Part shown: piece after piece, positions 50,567 through 61,129 of the stretch
Layout: the number at the start of each line of letters is the position of its first letter
Numbering within the stretch: position 1 is the stretch's first letter
Assembly: GCA_018873225.1 (NCBI GenBank)
Contig: JAEILZ010000009.1
Coordinates: 921,501-985,500, forward strand
DNA length: 64,000 nucleotides
Direction: 5' to 3'
Origin: [Phialemoniopsis] sp. UDSM-2020
Lineage: Eukaryota > Ascomycota > Sordariomycetes > Thyridiales > Thyridiaceae
Program-made: the position numbers and the translations under genes
The notes under the pieces: model-generated
What the model was told of the DNA's origin: nothing
The model's input: the letters and a program-made list of their open reading frames with translations, nothing else
Databases searched by the model: none

Positions 50567-53500
50567 TCACTCCAGCACGAGATATCTATCAGTGACATCC
50601 CTCGCGGCCTCGACGTCGCCCGAGAGCAGGAAATACGTCCGGAGGTTCATCGCCGTCTCGAGCACCAGGTCGTCCCGCACGCCCACACGCCCCGCGACCA
50701 CGGCACCATTGCCGTCGCCATCGCTGTCCTCCCGCTTAAGGTTGGCGCGATTCGCCGTCGTCGTCGTCATCGAGGGGGGGTGCTGCTCCGCCTCGTCGAG
50801 CACGCGGTTGTAGTATTCGACGGCGAGGTGGTGCACGCCCATGAGGTGGTACGTCCGAGCCACGTTGAAGTGCGCCTCCTGCCGCTCCTCCGAGACGGGC
50901 GACTGCAGGCGCAGCTTGTAGTACTCGAACAGGAAGGCGAGCCCCTGCATCAGCATGTACTGTCGGTTCTCGGCCTGCCGCTTGAAGGCCCAGTGGATGT
51001 ACGACAGCCCCGTGCTGAGGTTGACGAGGGGGTTGGTCGGGTCCACGGACGCCGCGCGCCGGAAGTAACCTATCATCTTGCATTAGTCGAAATCTTGTCC
51101 TATAGGTGGGTTTCCCAGTCGTCGCGAGACTTGTGACACCGGCGGCGGAGGGGAGGGAAATCGGAGCCGACACATGATAGGATCGGCAGCGTGATTGAAA
51201 AGCAAGCCACTTACTCAGTGCGTAGTTGTAACTCGTCGACATGAACAATATGTGCCCGTAGACCATGAGCAGCGCCACGTCGACGCTCGTCGCCCTGGGC
51301 GCAGTCGCTCCTCCTCCGGGGACCTTATACTTGCCCGCCTCCTCGGGGTGCCTGAGTGTGTCGTCCATTTGCTTGATCTGCCTGAGCATGTACTTTTGCG
51401 CCGGCCCGGAGCTGTACCATGACGAGGGCGCCTGGCACGCCCGGCAGATGGCCGAGTAGAGCCTGTAGGCATCCGTGTTCATCTGGTTGTCGCGCATGAA
51501 ATAGCGCGCGACGGCCACGCACGTCTCCTCGTCGCCGGCGTGGATGGCGCACGTCGCCCAGGTGAGGTGGATGAGGAACATATTGTCACGCGCCTGGTAG
51601 ACGATCGAGTCGCGAGCCGACTGGCAGACCAGGTACGCCTCCTGCGGGCGCCGGGCGTGTGCCAGGCTGATGGCGTACTCGAGGAAGAGGTCGAGCCAGT
51701 CGTCAAAGGGGATGCCGCGGTGCTCGTGCCGCTGCAGTGCCGGCTGGTCCTGCTGGTTGCCGTCCTCGTCGACGGGTGCGAGCTTCTGCTGCAATCGCTC
51801 GGCCATGGCGGTGAGCCGGCTGTTGCCCGCGTGCACGTCGCCATCGTGAAAGAAGTTGCCATAACCAAGAAACTTGAGGTACTTCTCCCACGGGTAGAAC
51901 GCTCTGAAGGACCGGAAGTCGTCTGTGAGCTCCCTCGCAGCCTCCATCCACTCCTGCATGGCCTCCTTGTCACCCTGGGATGCCCTAGTCTTTAGGCTCT
52001 GGCACAGGGCATACTTCTCCTTAAGGCGAGTGCTCACTTGGCGCTCAAACTCTGCACGCTTGGTATCGCCTCCAAGTCGTCTCGCCCTGACCCTGGGAGG
52101 TCTTATCCTTCTAGGTGGAGGCGGTCGTCCTGATTGGTCCCTCTTCCTGTAGGTTTTGGGCTTCCTTATCAGTTTCCCATGCCCATCAACCACAAATCGC
52201 ACGTTGTCATATCCCCTATCGTCTGGGCGCGGCTCCTGCCCTCGTGCCTCAAGGCTCAGAGCTTCGTTCACCAGAATGAAGGCCTCCTCCCTCTCCTGAG
52301 CCCTCTCATATGCTCTCGCCAATTCATAGCGCGCCTCAATGTTGGCGTCGTCTGCTTCGATCGCCGCCAGGAAACAGTCCTCGGCAGATGTGTTGTCGTG
52401 CATCTCAAGATAGCATCTTCCTTGCTGCACCAGGGCGTCCGCGTCCACGTCGTCCAGAGTTCTTCGCATATAGTGGTATACCTCAAAGTACTTGAGCGCA
52501 AGTTCATAACGTTGGCTCTCAGTCAACTGATTGGCAATGTCCTTGGCGACCTGCGGCCCACCAGCTAGAATTTCGATGGTCTGCGGATCCTCGGGATCCA
52601 GCCATGAGAGATGATCCTATCTCATGTTAATACAGAGACAAGGGGTTCACCTCGGAGTGTATTGACTTACCATAGCTTCTTCTTCTTGTCCAAGCTTCAT
52701 GCGGTAGATCGCAAGCTTTGCCCGAATATCGGGCGGCAAGCCCACACCGTATGTCTCTTCCCTGTAGCGATCAGGATCGTATTCTGGGGCCAGCCTCCTG
52801 CGGTTATCATATCGATCCCACTCCCTATCATCATCGTACAAATCCCAATACATCTCTTCCGGGCGACCGAGAAGCCACCTAGATAGAAACCCGACGGCTT
52901 TGATTGCCTCGTCGTATTTCTCCAGCGATGCATACAATTCAATGAAAATGAAGACATCGACCCACTCCAGAACCATGTCGTCCTCAAGTACCCCTCCGTT
53001 TCTAAGGTGGGTAATGATTGTGTTGTATGCTTGGGTGGCTTGTTCGGCGATCTCTGCCTGGCGCGTTGAATCATACGAGGCTTCGGCCAAGTTCCTCACC
53101 GCCAGGAGGTCGAAAGGCTTCCGTCTGAGGGCCCGCAAGTAGTCCTCGGCGGCCTGAGTGTAGCGACCGAGCTCGAGCTCGACATCGGCCTTGCCGAGTC
53201 TGGCGATGATGTGTTTTGGATCAGCCCGAAGCGCAGCCGAGTAGCACATAGCAGCGATCTGCAGCTTGTCGAGCCGATCCAAATGCTCCGCCTCGACCTC
53301 CTCTTCCGTCTCCGCCACGGTGTCGGCGCTCATTCCCAGCGCCATGGTCGCGCACTCGATCCATGAGTTGACATCCTTCGGCCGTAGATGCGCAGCGAAG
53401 ACCTTTGCGTTGAGCGCCTCTTTCATCTGCCCACTCTCCTCAAATAGAGACACCAGCAGTGACCAAGCACCGTGCGTCTCGGCATTGACACGGATGATTT

Positions 53501-53885
53501 CCGTGACGATCTCCATCGACTCATCGTATCGCTCACCGATGAAGGCATCGTATGCCTGGTTGAGCCGGAATTTAATCTCGGGCGTTGGCTCTGCTGCTTT
53601 GCGAGGACCGCGTCTTCGGCCTCTCCCCGTGCCGCCGCGTCCACGGGTGCTAGTTGGTGCGCGAGCCGGTCCCGAACCATGCTCTGTCCCCAAATGCTGT
53701 GAGAGAAAGGCCTCTCTGCTAGCATCGAGTTTGGCCATATCGGCCTGCAATTCGAGGTAGTCGGAATCTGCATCAGAGACCGCTGCATCGGATTCGTCCC
53801 CCTCCACATCGTCGTCCACGTCGCCCCCCATCCGCTCATCCTCCTCCTCTAACGGCGGATATGCCGTCGGTGCAAAAGGCTCCAT
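50567..53885 (-). CDS. TFC4: TFIIIC subunit Tfc4/Sfc4 (TPR protein)
   Basis: A tau-A subunit of TFIIIC that bridges the promoter-bound complex to TFIIIB (Brf1) at tRNA and 5S genes. Exons 53885-52671, 52616-51215 and 51069-50567 join in frame to 1039 residues, close to the yeast length (1025). The N-terminal part is strongly acidic (EEEDERMGGDVDDDVEGDE), then Gly/Arg-rich (TRGRGGTGRGRRRGPRK). Two TPR arrays follow: residues about 115-400 (YDAFIGERYDESMEIVTEII, GAWSLLVSLFEESGQMKEAL, HIIARLGKADVELELGRYTQA) and about 430-1000 (YELALKYFEVYHYMRRT, LARAYERAQEREEAFILVNE, HFNVARTYHLMGVHHLAVEYY). The loop between them is basic (YRKRDQSGRPPPPRRIRPPR), as in Tfc4. The call is firm from the combination of acidic head, TPR layout and length. 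Confidence 0.93.
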
Positions 53886-54438
53886 GATCCCGCGGGTTGA
53901 TATTCAGTGTTGCGGATACGCCTCTCAAGTAGTAAGATCCACCAAGACTTGTGATGAATGGACCGACGACGCGGGCTCTTCAGAGGGGCAATCCAACTGT
54001 CGCCCCAGATTGGTGAGGTGCCATTGAGTGCGCTTGCGCCAGGGACCACAGCGCAGCCGAAGGGTTGGAATTCACTTAAATAAGGCGGCCAAAGTGCTGA
54101 GAGGATATTGAAGAGTCGTGCGACAGGTACAAGTGTTCTACTGGTGTTGCTGAGATCAGATGTTTGTTTGACAAAATTTTGTTATGATGGAATTCGAGAT
54201 GGTAGTTGGAATCTACCTAGGTATAGTGGGGCCCGATTTTGATTTGCCTCTGCTTTTTTTATGCTTCCCAAGTCAATCAATCATATGGTGGTGACCGTGA
54301 GCCACTGATTCCATACAACCCGATTTATGATGTCCGATTCTCCGCGATAATAAAAATACTAAAGACAGCGAGGGCCTGGCCGGACAGAGAGAGAAAGAAA
54401 GCGAGAGAGACGACCAAAAAAAAAAAGGTAAAAACCTC
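53886..54438. other. Intergenic region upstream of TFC4
   Basis: Promoter side of the Tfc4-like gene (-) and 3' side of the small repeat gene (-). An A-run at 54417-54426 follows the stop of the small gene. Nothing else is seen. Confidence 0.55.
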
Positions 54439-54887
54439 TCACGAGGACTCTTCCTTGTTGATCGTCGCTGTCGTCGTCGTCGTCACTGCTATCGCTGCCG
54501 GCGCCTCCTCTCCCTTCTCATCCTCTTCATTCTCCTTCTCCTCCTCTTCTTCCTCCTCCTTCTCCTTCTTCTCGTCCTCCTTCTTCTCGTCCTCGGTCCG
54601 AGGACCCACAGTGACGCCGCCGGGCAGAACTATTGGTAAGCAGTCAGTAAATTGTCCAACCTTTCTTCAGATTGTTTAGAAAGCGCACCGTAACCTTCGG
54701 CCAAGCGAGTGCCGCGAGGCAACTCGGTGCCGGTAGGCAGGACCGTCCCTTCTGGAAAGACTGTGCCACTTGAAAGAACTGTGCCCGAGGGCAGAACGCT
54801 GTTGCTGCCGCCCCGGGCGTCTGGTGTGGTTGCCGTCGCCCGAGCGGGATAGGTGCTGGCCGATGGAAGTTCTGCTTGCAGCAAGTC
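54439..54887 (-). CDS. Small hexapeptide-repeat protein with acidic tail (5' end unresolved)
   Basis: I do not recognise this gene, but its structure is coherent. Exon 54887-54689 follows an acceptor (CTGACAG) and exon 54629-54439 follows an intron of 59 nt; they join in frame to 129 residues before TGA. After a short Ala/Thr-rich part, six hexapeptides follow: VLPSGT, VLSSGT, VFPEGT, VLPTGT, ELPRGT and RLAEGY. Across the intron comes one more half-unit, VLPGGV. The rest is a charged tract (EDEKKEDEKKEKEEEEEEE), then APAAIAVTTTTTATINKEESS. No ATG is found in the exon, so at least one upstream exon is missing from this model. Each hexapeptide is one 18-bp DNA unit. A broken relative lies at 57.25-57.66 kb on the same strand. 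It could be a real short protein or a transposon-borne repeat; expression data would decide. Confidence 0.5.
54508..54598 (-). repeat. Purine-rich (GAG/GAA) tract coding for Glu/Lys
   Basis: On the minus strand a stretch of GAG, GAA and AAG triplets encodes the acidic tail of the small repeat protein. A similar but more diverged tract follows the hexapeptide remains at 57.36-57.46 kb. Confidence 0.6.
54692..54813 (-). repeat. Tandem 18-bp units coding for G-T-V-L-P-x hexapeptides
   Basis: Six to seven consecutive 18-bp units, consensus close to GGCACAGTTCTTCCN, on the minus strand. Bases differ mostly at third positions while the residues G-T-V-x-P stay, which points to selection on protein. 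The same unit forms the intron of the tRNA-like gene at 26.5 kb. Confidence 0.7.
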
Positions 54888-57249
54888 CTGTCAGCTGTTG
54901 ATCGAGTTGAAACACAGATGTACTTGTCTGTCTACATGTAGTGGAACGACCCTTCACGACAGGCTTGTTACTTAACAAGAGGGAACAATTTGTAAAGCAC
55001 GCGAACAAGTATAAATGCGAGCATGCTCGACTCACTCGCTCAGGAGACGGTCTGGTGCCACACAAGTTAATATTTCAAGTGCAACGGAGAAGGAGAGAAA
55101 TAAATATTACTTGCATTAGAGCTTGACCTTTGATGTCCCAAGGACGATGAGAAAGCAGGACTACAATTGTACATCAGTATGCCTTGATACTTCGTCAGTC
55201 ACAGGGCGGTATCGTGTACTCACAGTAGGACCGTCCTTTTCTTGTTTGAAATCCGAAAAGTCCCACGGTAGGGATACTTCCATGTAAGTTAGCAGCACGT
55301 ATTGATGACTTTCTGCTCAATACGAAAGCATTTGAGGCACAGGGTACGGTACTGATCCTTTTTCGATCCCAGAGACTGGAAGCCAAGGAAAAGTGTTAGG
55401 GAAGTGAAAGAGGGGAAATCTCAAGGGGATGAGGTCAATCTGGGTATTCAAGAAATGCGTCTCGTAAGGAAATTCTAATCAAGCACATCCGCTTCGGAGA
55501 AGGAAGCCACAGCTTCACAGTGTAACATAAGTATCTGCTAGGTAAAGTACATAGCAGTGCCGAAGTAGAGAAAGCGTATAGTACCAACCTACCTTATGTA
55601 CGGACTTCATCCCCTGACAGGCAAGCTAGGTACGTAGTGGGGAACAGGTCAGAAAAAGGGCCACCAACCACCCGGACTCTTGCCACTCTAGGACTGAGCT
55701 GGCGTGGTTGGAAAGCCACAGGGGATTGACTTGCAGTGCAGAGCATTCATGGGCTGGCGCTGTAGGCCGATGCATCAATGGATCGTTTATGCATTAGCTC
55801 CAATTTCCTACCCCTACGTCATTCATGCCAGGCCGGTACTTCGGACACGCCTGTGCTGTTCTTGTGGAGAGTTGATAGGGAAGCCGGTTCGCGACTCTGC
55901 ACATTACCAGGCTACACTCCCCACCCCGACCCTAGAACCTCACGTTATATAATGATAGTCAAGATGATTTTCTCGAGATACAATGTTGGCCAGGTATTGT
56001 AATTGGAAGCATCCTCCACTTTGGCCGAGGCACAAATTTCTTTTCGGCGGCACAAATTAGGATGTGAGGTTCAAGTCCGACTCCTGACCTGGTCAAAATT
56101 TCCTAACGTTTTCTTGTTTTTTTGCCTCCTGGCAGCACAGTTGCAATTCGTGTTACAGTACGAGGGCAACTTGACATGGACAGTGCCGTTCTCTGTTATC
56201 TTACCGGAGATAAGACTAATTCATTCAACTTAGGGACGATATATGAGCGGTCGGCCGAATGTTGATCATGTTACTTTATTTTTGACTTAAGGATAGGTAC
56301 TCCAGTCATTGTTTTTACGGAAACACGGAGGATCAGTAAAGGACTTTTCTAGTGAAGCTAGGGGCTTGCAAGCTCGTTAGGATACGTCTATTGTCGATCC
56401 TAGGCAATGACAAGTAATTTCGATCTATTGAGAGTGGGTGAAGCCGCTCTTGATGTTGATTTTATTAATGCCCATTTTAGAGCTACGTGCACCATCGTCT
56501 CTTATTAGAGTTCTCAAGAATATTGATGATCTTTTGCACCTTGACCATGACACTGCCTATCCAGAGTTACCGCCGAGTTTGCCTGCGATTTGAATGATTT
56601 TGATTCTCCAGAACGCAATACGTTTGCCGGTAGTTGCTTGCATGGTTTCAGATTTGTGTTTGTATAACGCTGCGCTGCGTAGATGATGCCAGGCAGTAGT
56701 GTCGTCTTTTTAAGTGTCGCTGTCTCGATGGACATCTTAAGACCGCGATGGGCATATGAAGGGGTGCCAGGTTCAGTGTCTGAGCTCATTTCGAGCCATC
56801 CCCGCACCAATACGGTTCTTTGTTTGAGTAGATCACTGTTGCTGGTGCGTGACGGAGCAATTCAACCATTACGACGGGCTGTTCGCTTGGGACAGAGCGG
56901 TAGTGGAGGTTATTGGGTTTTCGCTGAGCCTGCGAGAGTGGAGGGAGTGAAGACTGGTGTGTTGCGCCCGCCGCCGTGATATGGCGGCTAAGTAAGAGGT
57001 GAATTGAAACGCTTGAAGAAGCTGCAGTATCCATGTGATAAGTGTCGTTCTTGGTGCCTCGTGGACCGGTGGATTGGATACTTTGGAGAGGGAACCATCG
57101 GAAAATGTCTTGCCTCTGAAAATCGGATGACGCAAGGCAACAGCTCTGTCGTATCGGAGCCTTCACCCGCCACGGTCCCTGCTTCGTTCGCGGGCCCTTG
57201 TCCCTACTCGACGCCTTCATTCCATCGTCCGACACAATGCCTTCTCCTC
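54888..57249. other. Gene-poor stretch upstream of the small repeat gene
   Basis: Apart from the tRNA-like element at 55988-56095 there is no supportable gene. A 149-codon minus-strand frame (56786-57235) lies directly downstream of the decayed repeat gene but has no recognisable domain. An upstream exon of the small repeat gene should lie somewhere just above 54.9 kb. Confidence 0.45.
55988..56095 (+). tRNA. Second tRNA-like element, related to the one at 26.5 kb, probably a pseudogene
   Basis: GGCCAGG pairs with CCTGGTC before a discriminator A. The D arm TTGTAATTGGAAGCAT differs from that at 26.5 kb by only a few bases, and the 3' arm has the same length and order with substitutions. U33 followed by TTG gives a Gln-type anticodon here. 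An interruption after G37 contains CAAA, which can pair with the anticodon loop, as in genuine tRNA introns. The intron holds two diverged copies of the GGCACA-type repeat unit (AGGCACAAATTTC and CGGCACAAATTA). The B box is damaged (GTCCGACTCC) and the anticodon stem has mismatches, so it is likely inactive, although a run of seven T follows at 56117-56123. Confidence 0.45.
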
Positions 57250-57251
57250 CA

Positions 57252-57660
57252 AAGTCCCTTGGTCTTCAAAGTCCACCCAGTGCTGTGCGAATGAGGGACC
57301 ACGAGACCACAGATAAGAGAGGGAAAAGAGGTGAAACCTCTCATGAAGTCTGGTCGCTGGTACCGCCGCCGCCGCCCCCTCCTCCTCCCTTTCACCCTCC
57401 CTCTCTCCCCTCTCTCCTCCTTCCTCCTCCTCTTCCTTCTCCTCATTCTGTTCTTCTTTAACCTCCTTGGTTCAGATCCTCCTGTCCATATGAGGCAGTA
57501 ATGCCACTGGGGAACACAGTTCCCTGGAAGGATTGTGCCCTCAGAAAAACAGTCCCAGCACTGATGCTGGGCGGACTGTGCCCTGGCAAGGAACGATTGC
57601 GAGTTTCTTATATGTATCCTTGAAGACTCATTTTGGGACAGTAATGGCACTAGGCAGGCC
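57252..57660 (-). pseudogene. Decayed copy of the hexapeptide-repeat/acidic-tail gene
   Basis: The minus strand contains fragments QGTVRP, AGTVF, SEGTILPG, QGTVFPSGIT and LPSAITVP, spread over three reading frames, so the hexapeptide units remain but are broken by small indels. They are followed, in the same order as in the 54.4-54.9 kb gene, by a Glu-rich tract (KEEQNEEKEEEEEGG) and an Ala/Val/Thr stretch (GAAAAVPATR). The bases TGAGAGGTTT that mark the stop and first 3' untranslated bases of the intact gene recur at the matching place here. This shows common origin of both loci. Confidence is limited by the low complexity of the sequence. Confidence 0.5.
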
Positions 57661-60260
57661 TGTAAGAAGGAAAAATTTGTGTGCGAAGAGAATTCTGGTC
57701 GCTGGCCTGCGGTGGAAGTCTGAGGACTCGCTTTGTGTAGCTCAAGTCCGTGAATGCGAAACAGCTTCTTATGACAAGGTTAATCTGGCCATTTTGGCCA
57801 TATATACCAGGATTGCTATGTGTGCGCCATGCAATGCTATACCAGTCTGGAGTTGGTATTGTCTGATGTTGGGTTGCTGTGTACGAGCAGCCCATCGCGG
57901 AACCCGGATCGGACCCTCCACATGGATAGAGTGTGAACAGTCTAAGTTTGTTTGATGTCGGATTGATGTTGTAATATTCTCCATGGCTATGTTCCTAGAG
58001 AAGAGAAACCTTGGGTGGCCATTGTGGGTTTTGCATGTTGTTCATTGTTCCTGGGGGCCGGGTCGGAGGGGGGTGTCTTTGGGTTCGGCTCTATTCAAGG
58101 AACAGCAATAGGCTGGACAAATTTGAGATAGATATAACTGTGTCTCGCTCTTAATTCCAAATGAAATCGCAAGAAGATAAGTGCGGAGTATTTTCGTAGC
58201 CGGGTCGATTGAAAGCTTTGGTTGGTGATAGCTATGGATCGGCCATATCGACGACATAGCTAGTCCCATATTGAATGATCGCCGGCGAGTGTGACCTTCT
58301 CTCCATTGACGGGAAAGACGGATGCTAGAGTGGTGAGATCGGCTCACGTCGGATCAAGTACAATCTGGACAGAGCCTTGGGGCACGGACGTTCGACACGG
58401 GTATGAAGTGGCCGATCTTTCAGTTGTGCTAATGGACGACGATCAAGATGGATCGTTGATGAAATGTTGCGCGGTGAAATTGCCATCGCCGGTACATATG
58501 TAATAAAACTGCAAGGCAATTTATCTTGAGCTAGCATAGCTTGTTGAGCCTGAAATCATCGATGCCGAAGCAGATTCTGGAATGCTGTGTGTGTGTGGCG
58601 GTTTTGGGAGGCGAACTTATTGCGTAATGATGAACCCAATTGAGGTTGTTTAATAGCTATTTTGGATAGCTCTCGATGCTTTGATTCGCTGAGACATGTG
58701 AATGTAGACACCAGGCCCCCTCATCATTCTCGAATCTTGGTCGATATCAAGAGGTCTCATAGCGAAGGTCCAGCTATCCGAATGCTGCCGACGAAAAGCA
58801 TGTCGAGCAGCTTGCGTTTCGCGGCGATGGTAGCGTTGCCAAACCGTCGCTATGGAGCTTTGATTTTCTTGTGTGATTGCTGTCATTGGTGTCACCCTCG
58901 AGGCTGTTTCCCGGTGGTGATGTCGTCGGTTCTTCAGAAGATGGGACAGTCTTTGAATCAAAGCCCTCCGTGAGATGTAGACTGCTGATGCTCATATGAG
59001 AGACATGACCCTACGGGAAGCAAACTGCGCAGGCAGATAGCGTGGAGAAAGTAGGATTCTTGTAGTGAAGTAGCCGGAGCTGAGGCAGAGATAGGTTACC
59101 GAGGCAGTACCTATGCAGGAGTTAGCAGGGATGATCAATCTCATGCCTTTCAATCACGTACGCGACTAGTCGCCTGGCTCGAGACATTGTACTGTTTGTG
59201 GCAGCGTGATGCTCGCCGTGTAATCCCGCGCTGTCAGGTATCGACGCTAGTAGGTCCTTTCGTCGCTGCTATTGAGCTGAGGCGATACCGTGGGTGTATG
59301 TTTATAGCGTCGAAGGAGGAAGCGCAATCGCTATGTTCTAGACCTGTGGACTTCCCGTGCGCCAGGCTGTTCTCGAGAGAGGTCGGAGTGAGTTATAAGG
59401 CTCGATAGTGACGTGCCGTTGTTTCCAATATCGGGGATTTGTGGCGGTCGCAAAAAAGACACACAATACACCATGGCGGCCTCCGAGAGAATAGTGTTGC
59501 TTTGAGGCATTCGTATATAGGCATACCAGTGCCAGAAAAGAAACCTGGGAATGAGGGGCAGACAAGTATCTGGAAGAGTGACTGTCATATCGGTAGTCTG
59601 CATCATGAGCGGGGTATAACCAAGCACTTGGGTGTCTTCGCAGACACGACTCTCTCTTACGGAGGGGAGGCGGCTCGAGATATCGCCTATTGTAACAGCG
59701 ACAGGAGGCCGGCGTCGCGACCTTGAAACGAACGGTGGAGGTTCGCTTTCAATATGAAAGCCATGCCCTTGCCGCCGCGTGCGGCATGTTTGACCCGACG
59801 GGCGATACGGCTGCAGCGTGCAGCCCGAAAGTGAAGAGTTGACGTCCTCGATGAAGTCCGGTGGAAACCCGACACTGTGGGAAGCTGGCATTGAGACACC
59901 TGGCTCCTCCCGAGGCGACGAACGTTTTGATTCTGAAAGGTAGATAACTTTGACCAGCTGTCAATGAGAGCTGCTTCTTTGGATGAGGTCTCTGACCGAG
60001 AATGGCCGGCAAAAGTCTCCGTTTGTCATACGGCGCTGTGAAGCGGGCCTTCGACACTGATTCGGTGTGCGCCGGGAAGTGTGTCGATCGTTGCACTCTG
60101 GCCTAAGGGACTTGCAACCTTTAGTGCTGCTTGACAGGCTCGCGTGAAGTGAGTATTGGACGAAGAAAGTGCTCAATCTGACGCAACAAGGTGGTAGCCC
60201 TATGTCATCTTACAGCATAAGCTGCTCAGGAATCCCAATCGGTCGGTCATTCCGCGAGAC
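57661..60260. other. Gene-poor stretch with weak minus-strand coding potential
   Basis: The longest frame (186 codons, minus, 59331-59891) follows a good acceptor (CTACCTTTCAG, about 59940) and is Ser/Pro/Arg-rich with reasonable residue composition, but has no domain and no clear donor partner. Short Ser-rich minus frames occur near 58.8-59.0 kb. I do not promote any of these to a gene. Confidence 0.4.
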
Positions 60261-60750
60261 GCGTGACTTTATCGAGATTCCGCAGCTATGAAGGCAATGA
60301 TCTGTCAGTAAAGACGGTCTACGAGTGATCTCACTGATGGAGACTTGCCTTCACGGTGGTGCCAGAGCTAGACCTTTCTTGAATGGACGGAGCTGACAGC
60401 GGGTTTGGGTTACGGCCACCGGGCAGAACCTGCCAATTCTAGAGGACGTTGAACTTCCGTAGCAACCAATCTGTTGGGCAACGGGGCAGCTTCGATGCCA
60501 GGAAGAGCAGAGCAGAGCGAGTTGTGTCGACAATCTTTGGGAGGTGACAGTGGCGGCAGCCTTGGTAGAAGGAGGGGCCGCAGCTAATGCAACTGCGAAG
60601 TGGTTAGATCACTTAGCCAACAAATAATTTGAATGACAAACTCACCAACAACTTCGAGTTCAATGTCATCCACCCGCAACCATCCACAGACCAACAGCAT
60701 ATGTTGCTCTACAGCATCACGTCGCATTGACCCAGTTATGGACTCGCGAG
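60261..60750 (-). CDS. Possible small gene with two introns, unknown product
   Basis: Weakly supported. On the minus strand, an ATG-initiated stretch (MRRDAVEQHMLLVCGWLRVDDIELEVV) ends at a textbook donor GTGAGT. An intron of about 53 nt with a TCTAAC branch sequence and CGCAG acceptor leads to VALAAAPPSTKAAATVTSQ, and the frame stays open for about 80 codons. A second donor (GTGAAG, or GC in AAG|GCAAGT) and acceptor TGACAG then give a short last exon with a stop at about 60245-60265. The splice signals are better than chance, but no domain is recognisable and the protein would be about 110 residues. It may be the 3' part of a larger or decayed gene. Confidence 0.28.
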
Positions 60751-61129
60751 ACCCTCAGGCGAACGAGTTGAGATGGGATTGTCGGAGAAATGTGGTAGAT
60801 ACCCTTCGGGTGGTGTGGAGTGGTCCAGGGCGCCCTAGCGATACGCGGGCACTCGGAAGTCATGCTGCGCAATGATTCGGCTGGCAACACACCAGGTGCA
60901 TCTCCGGCGCGACCGCACATTTGCTGTGATGACATAGTGGCCAGTGATCAGGTTTTATGAGGTGGTGAAGAGCAGCTCGGCGACGTTCTTGGTCTAGAGG
61001 TGACCCTCACGGCTGGCCGTTCGAGCGCTTGGTCGCAGCCACACCCTTGGTTGGCAGTCGAGTTGAGCGAGAAAGAAGAGGTGATGTGGGTCAGGCCGAG
61101 GATTGGATGGTTGTGGCGTCTGCAGGAAG
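60751..61129. other. Short stretch without a supportable gene
   Basis: Only short frames. A 72-codon minus frame overlaps the start of the possible small gene. Nothing else recognised. Confidence 0.4.
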
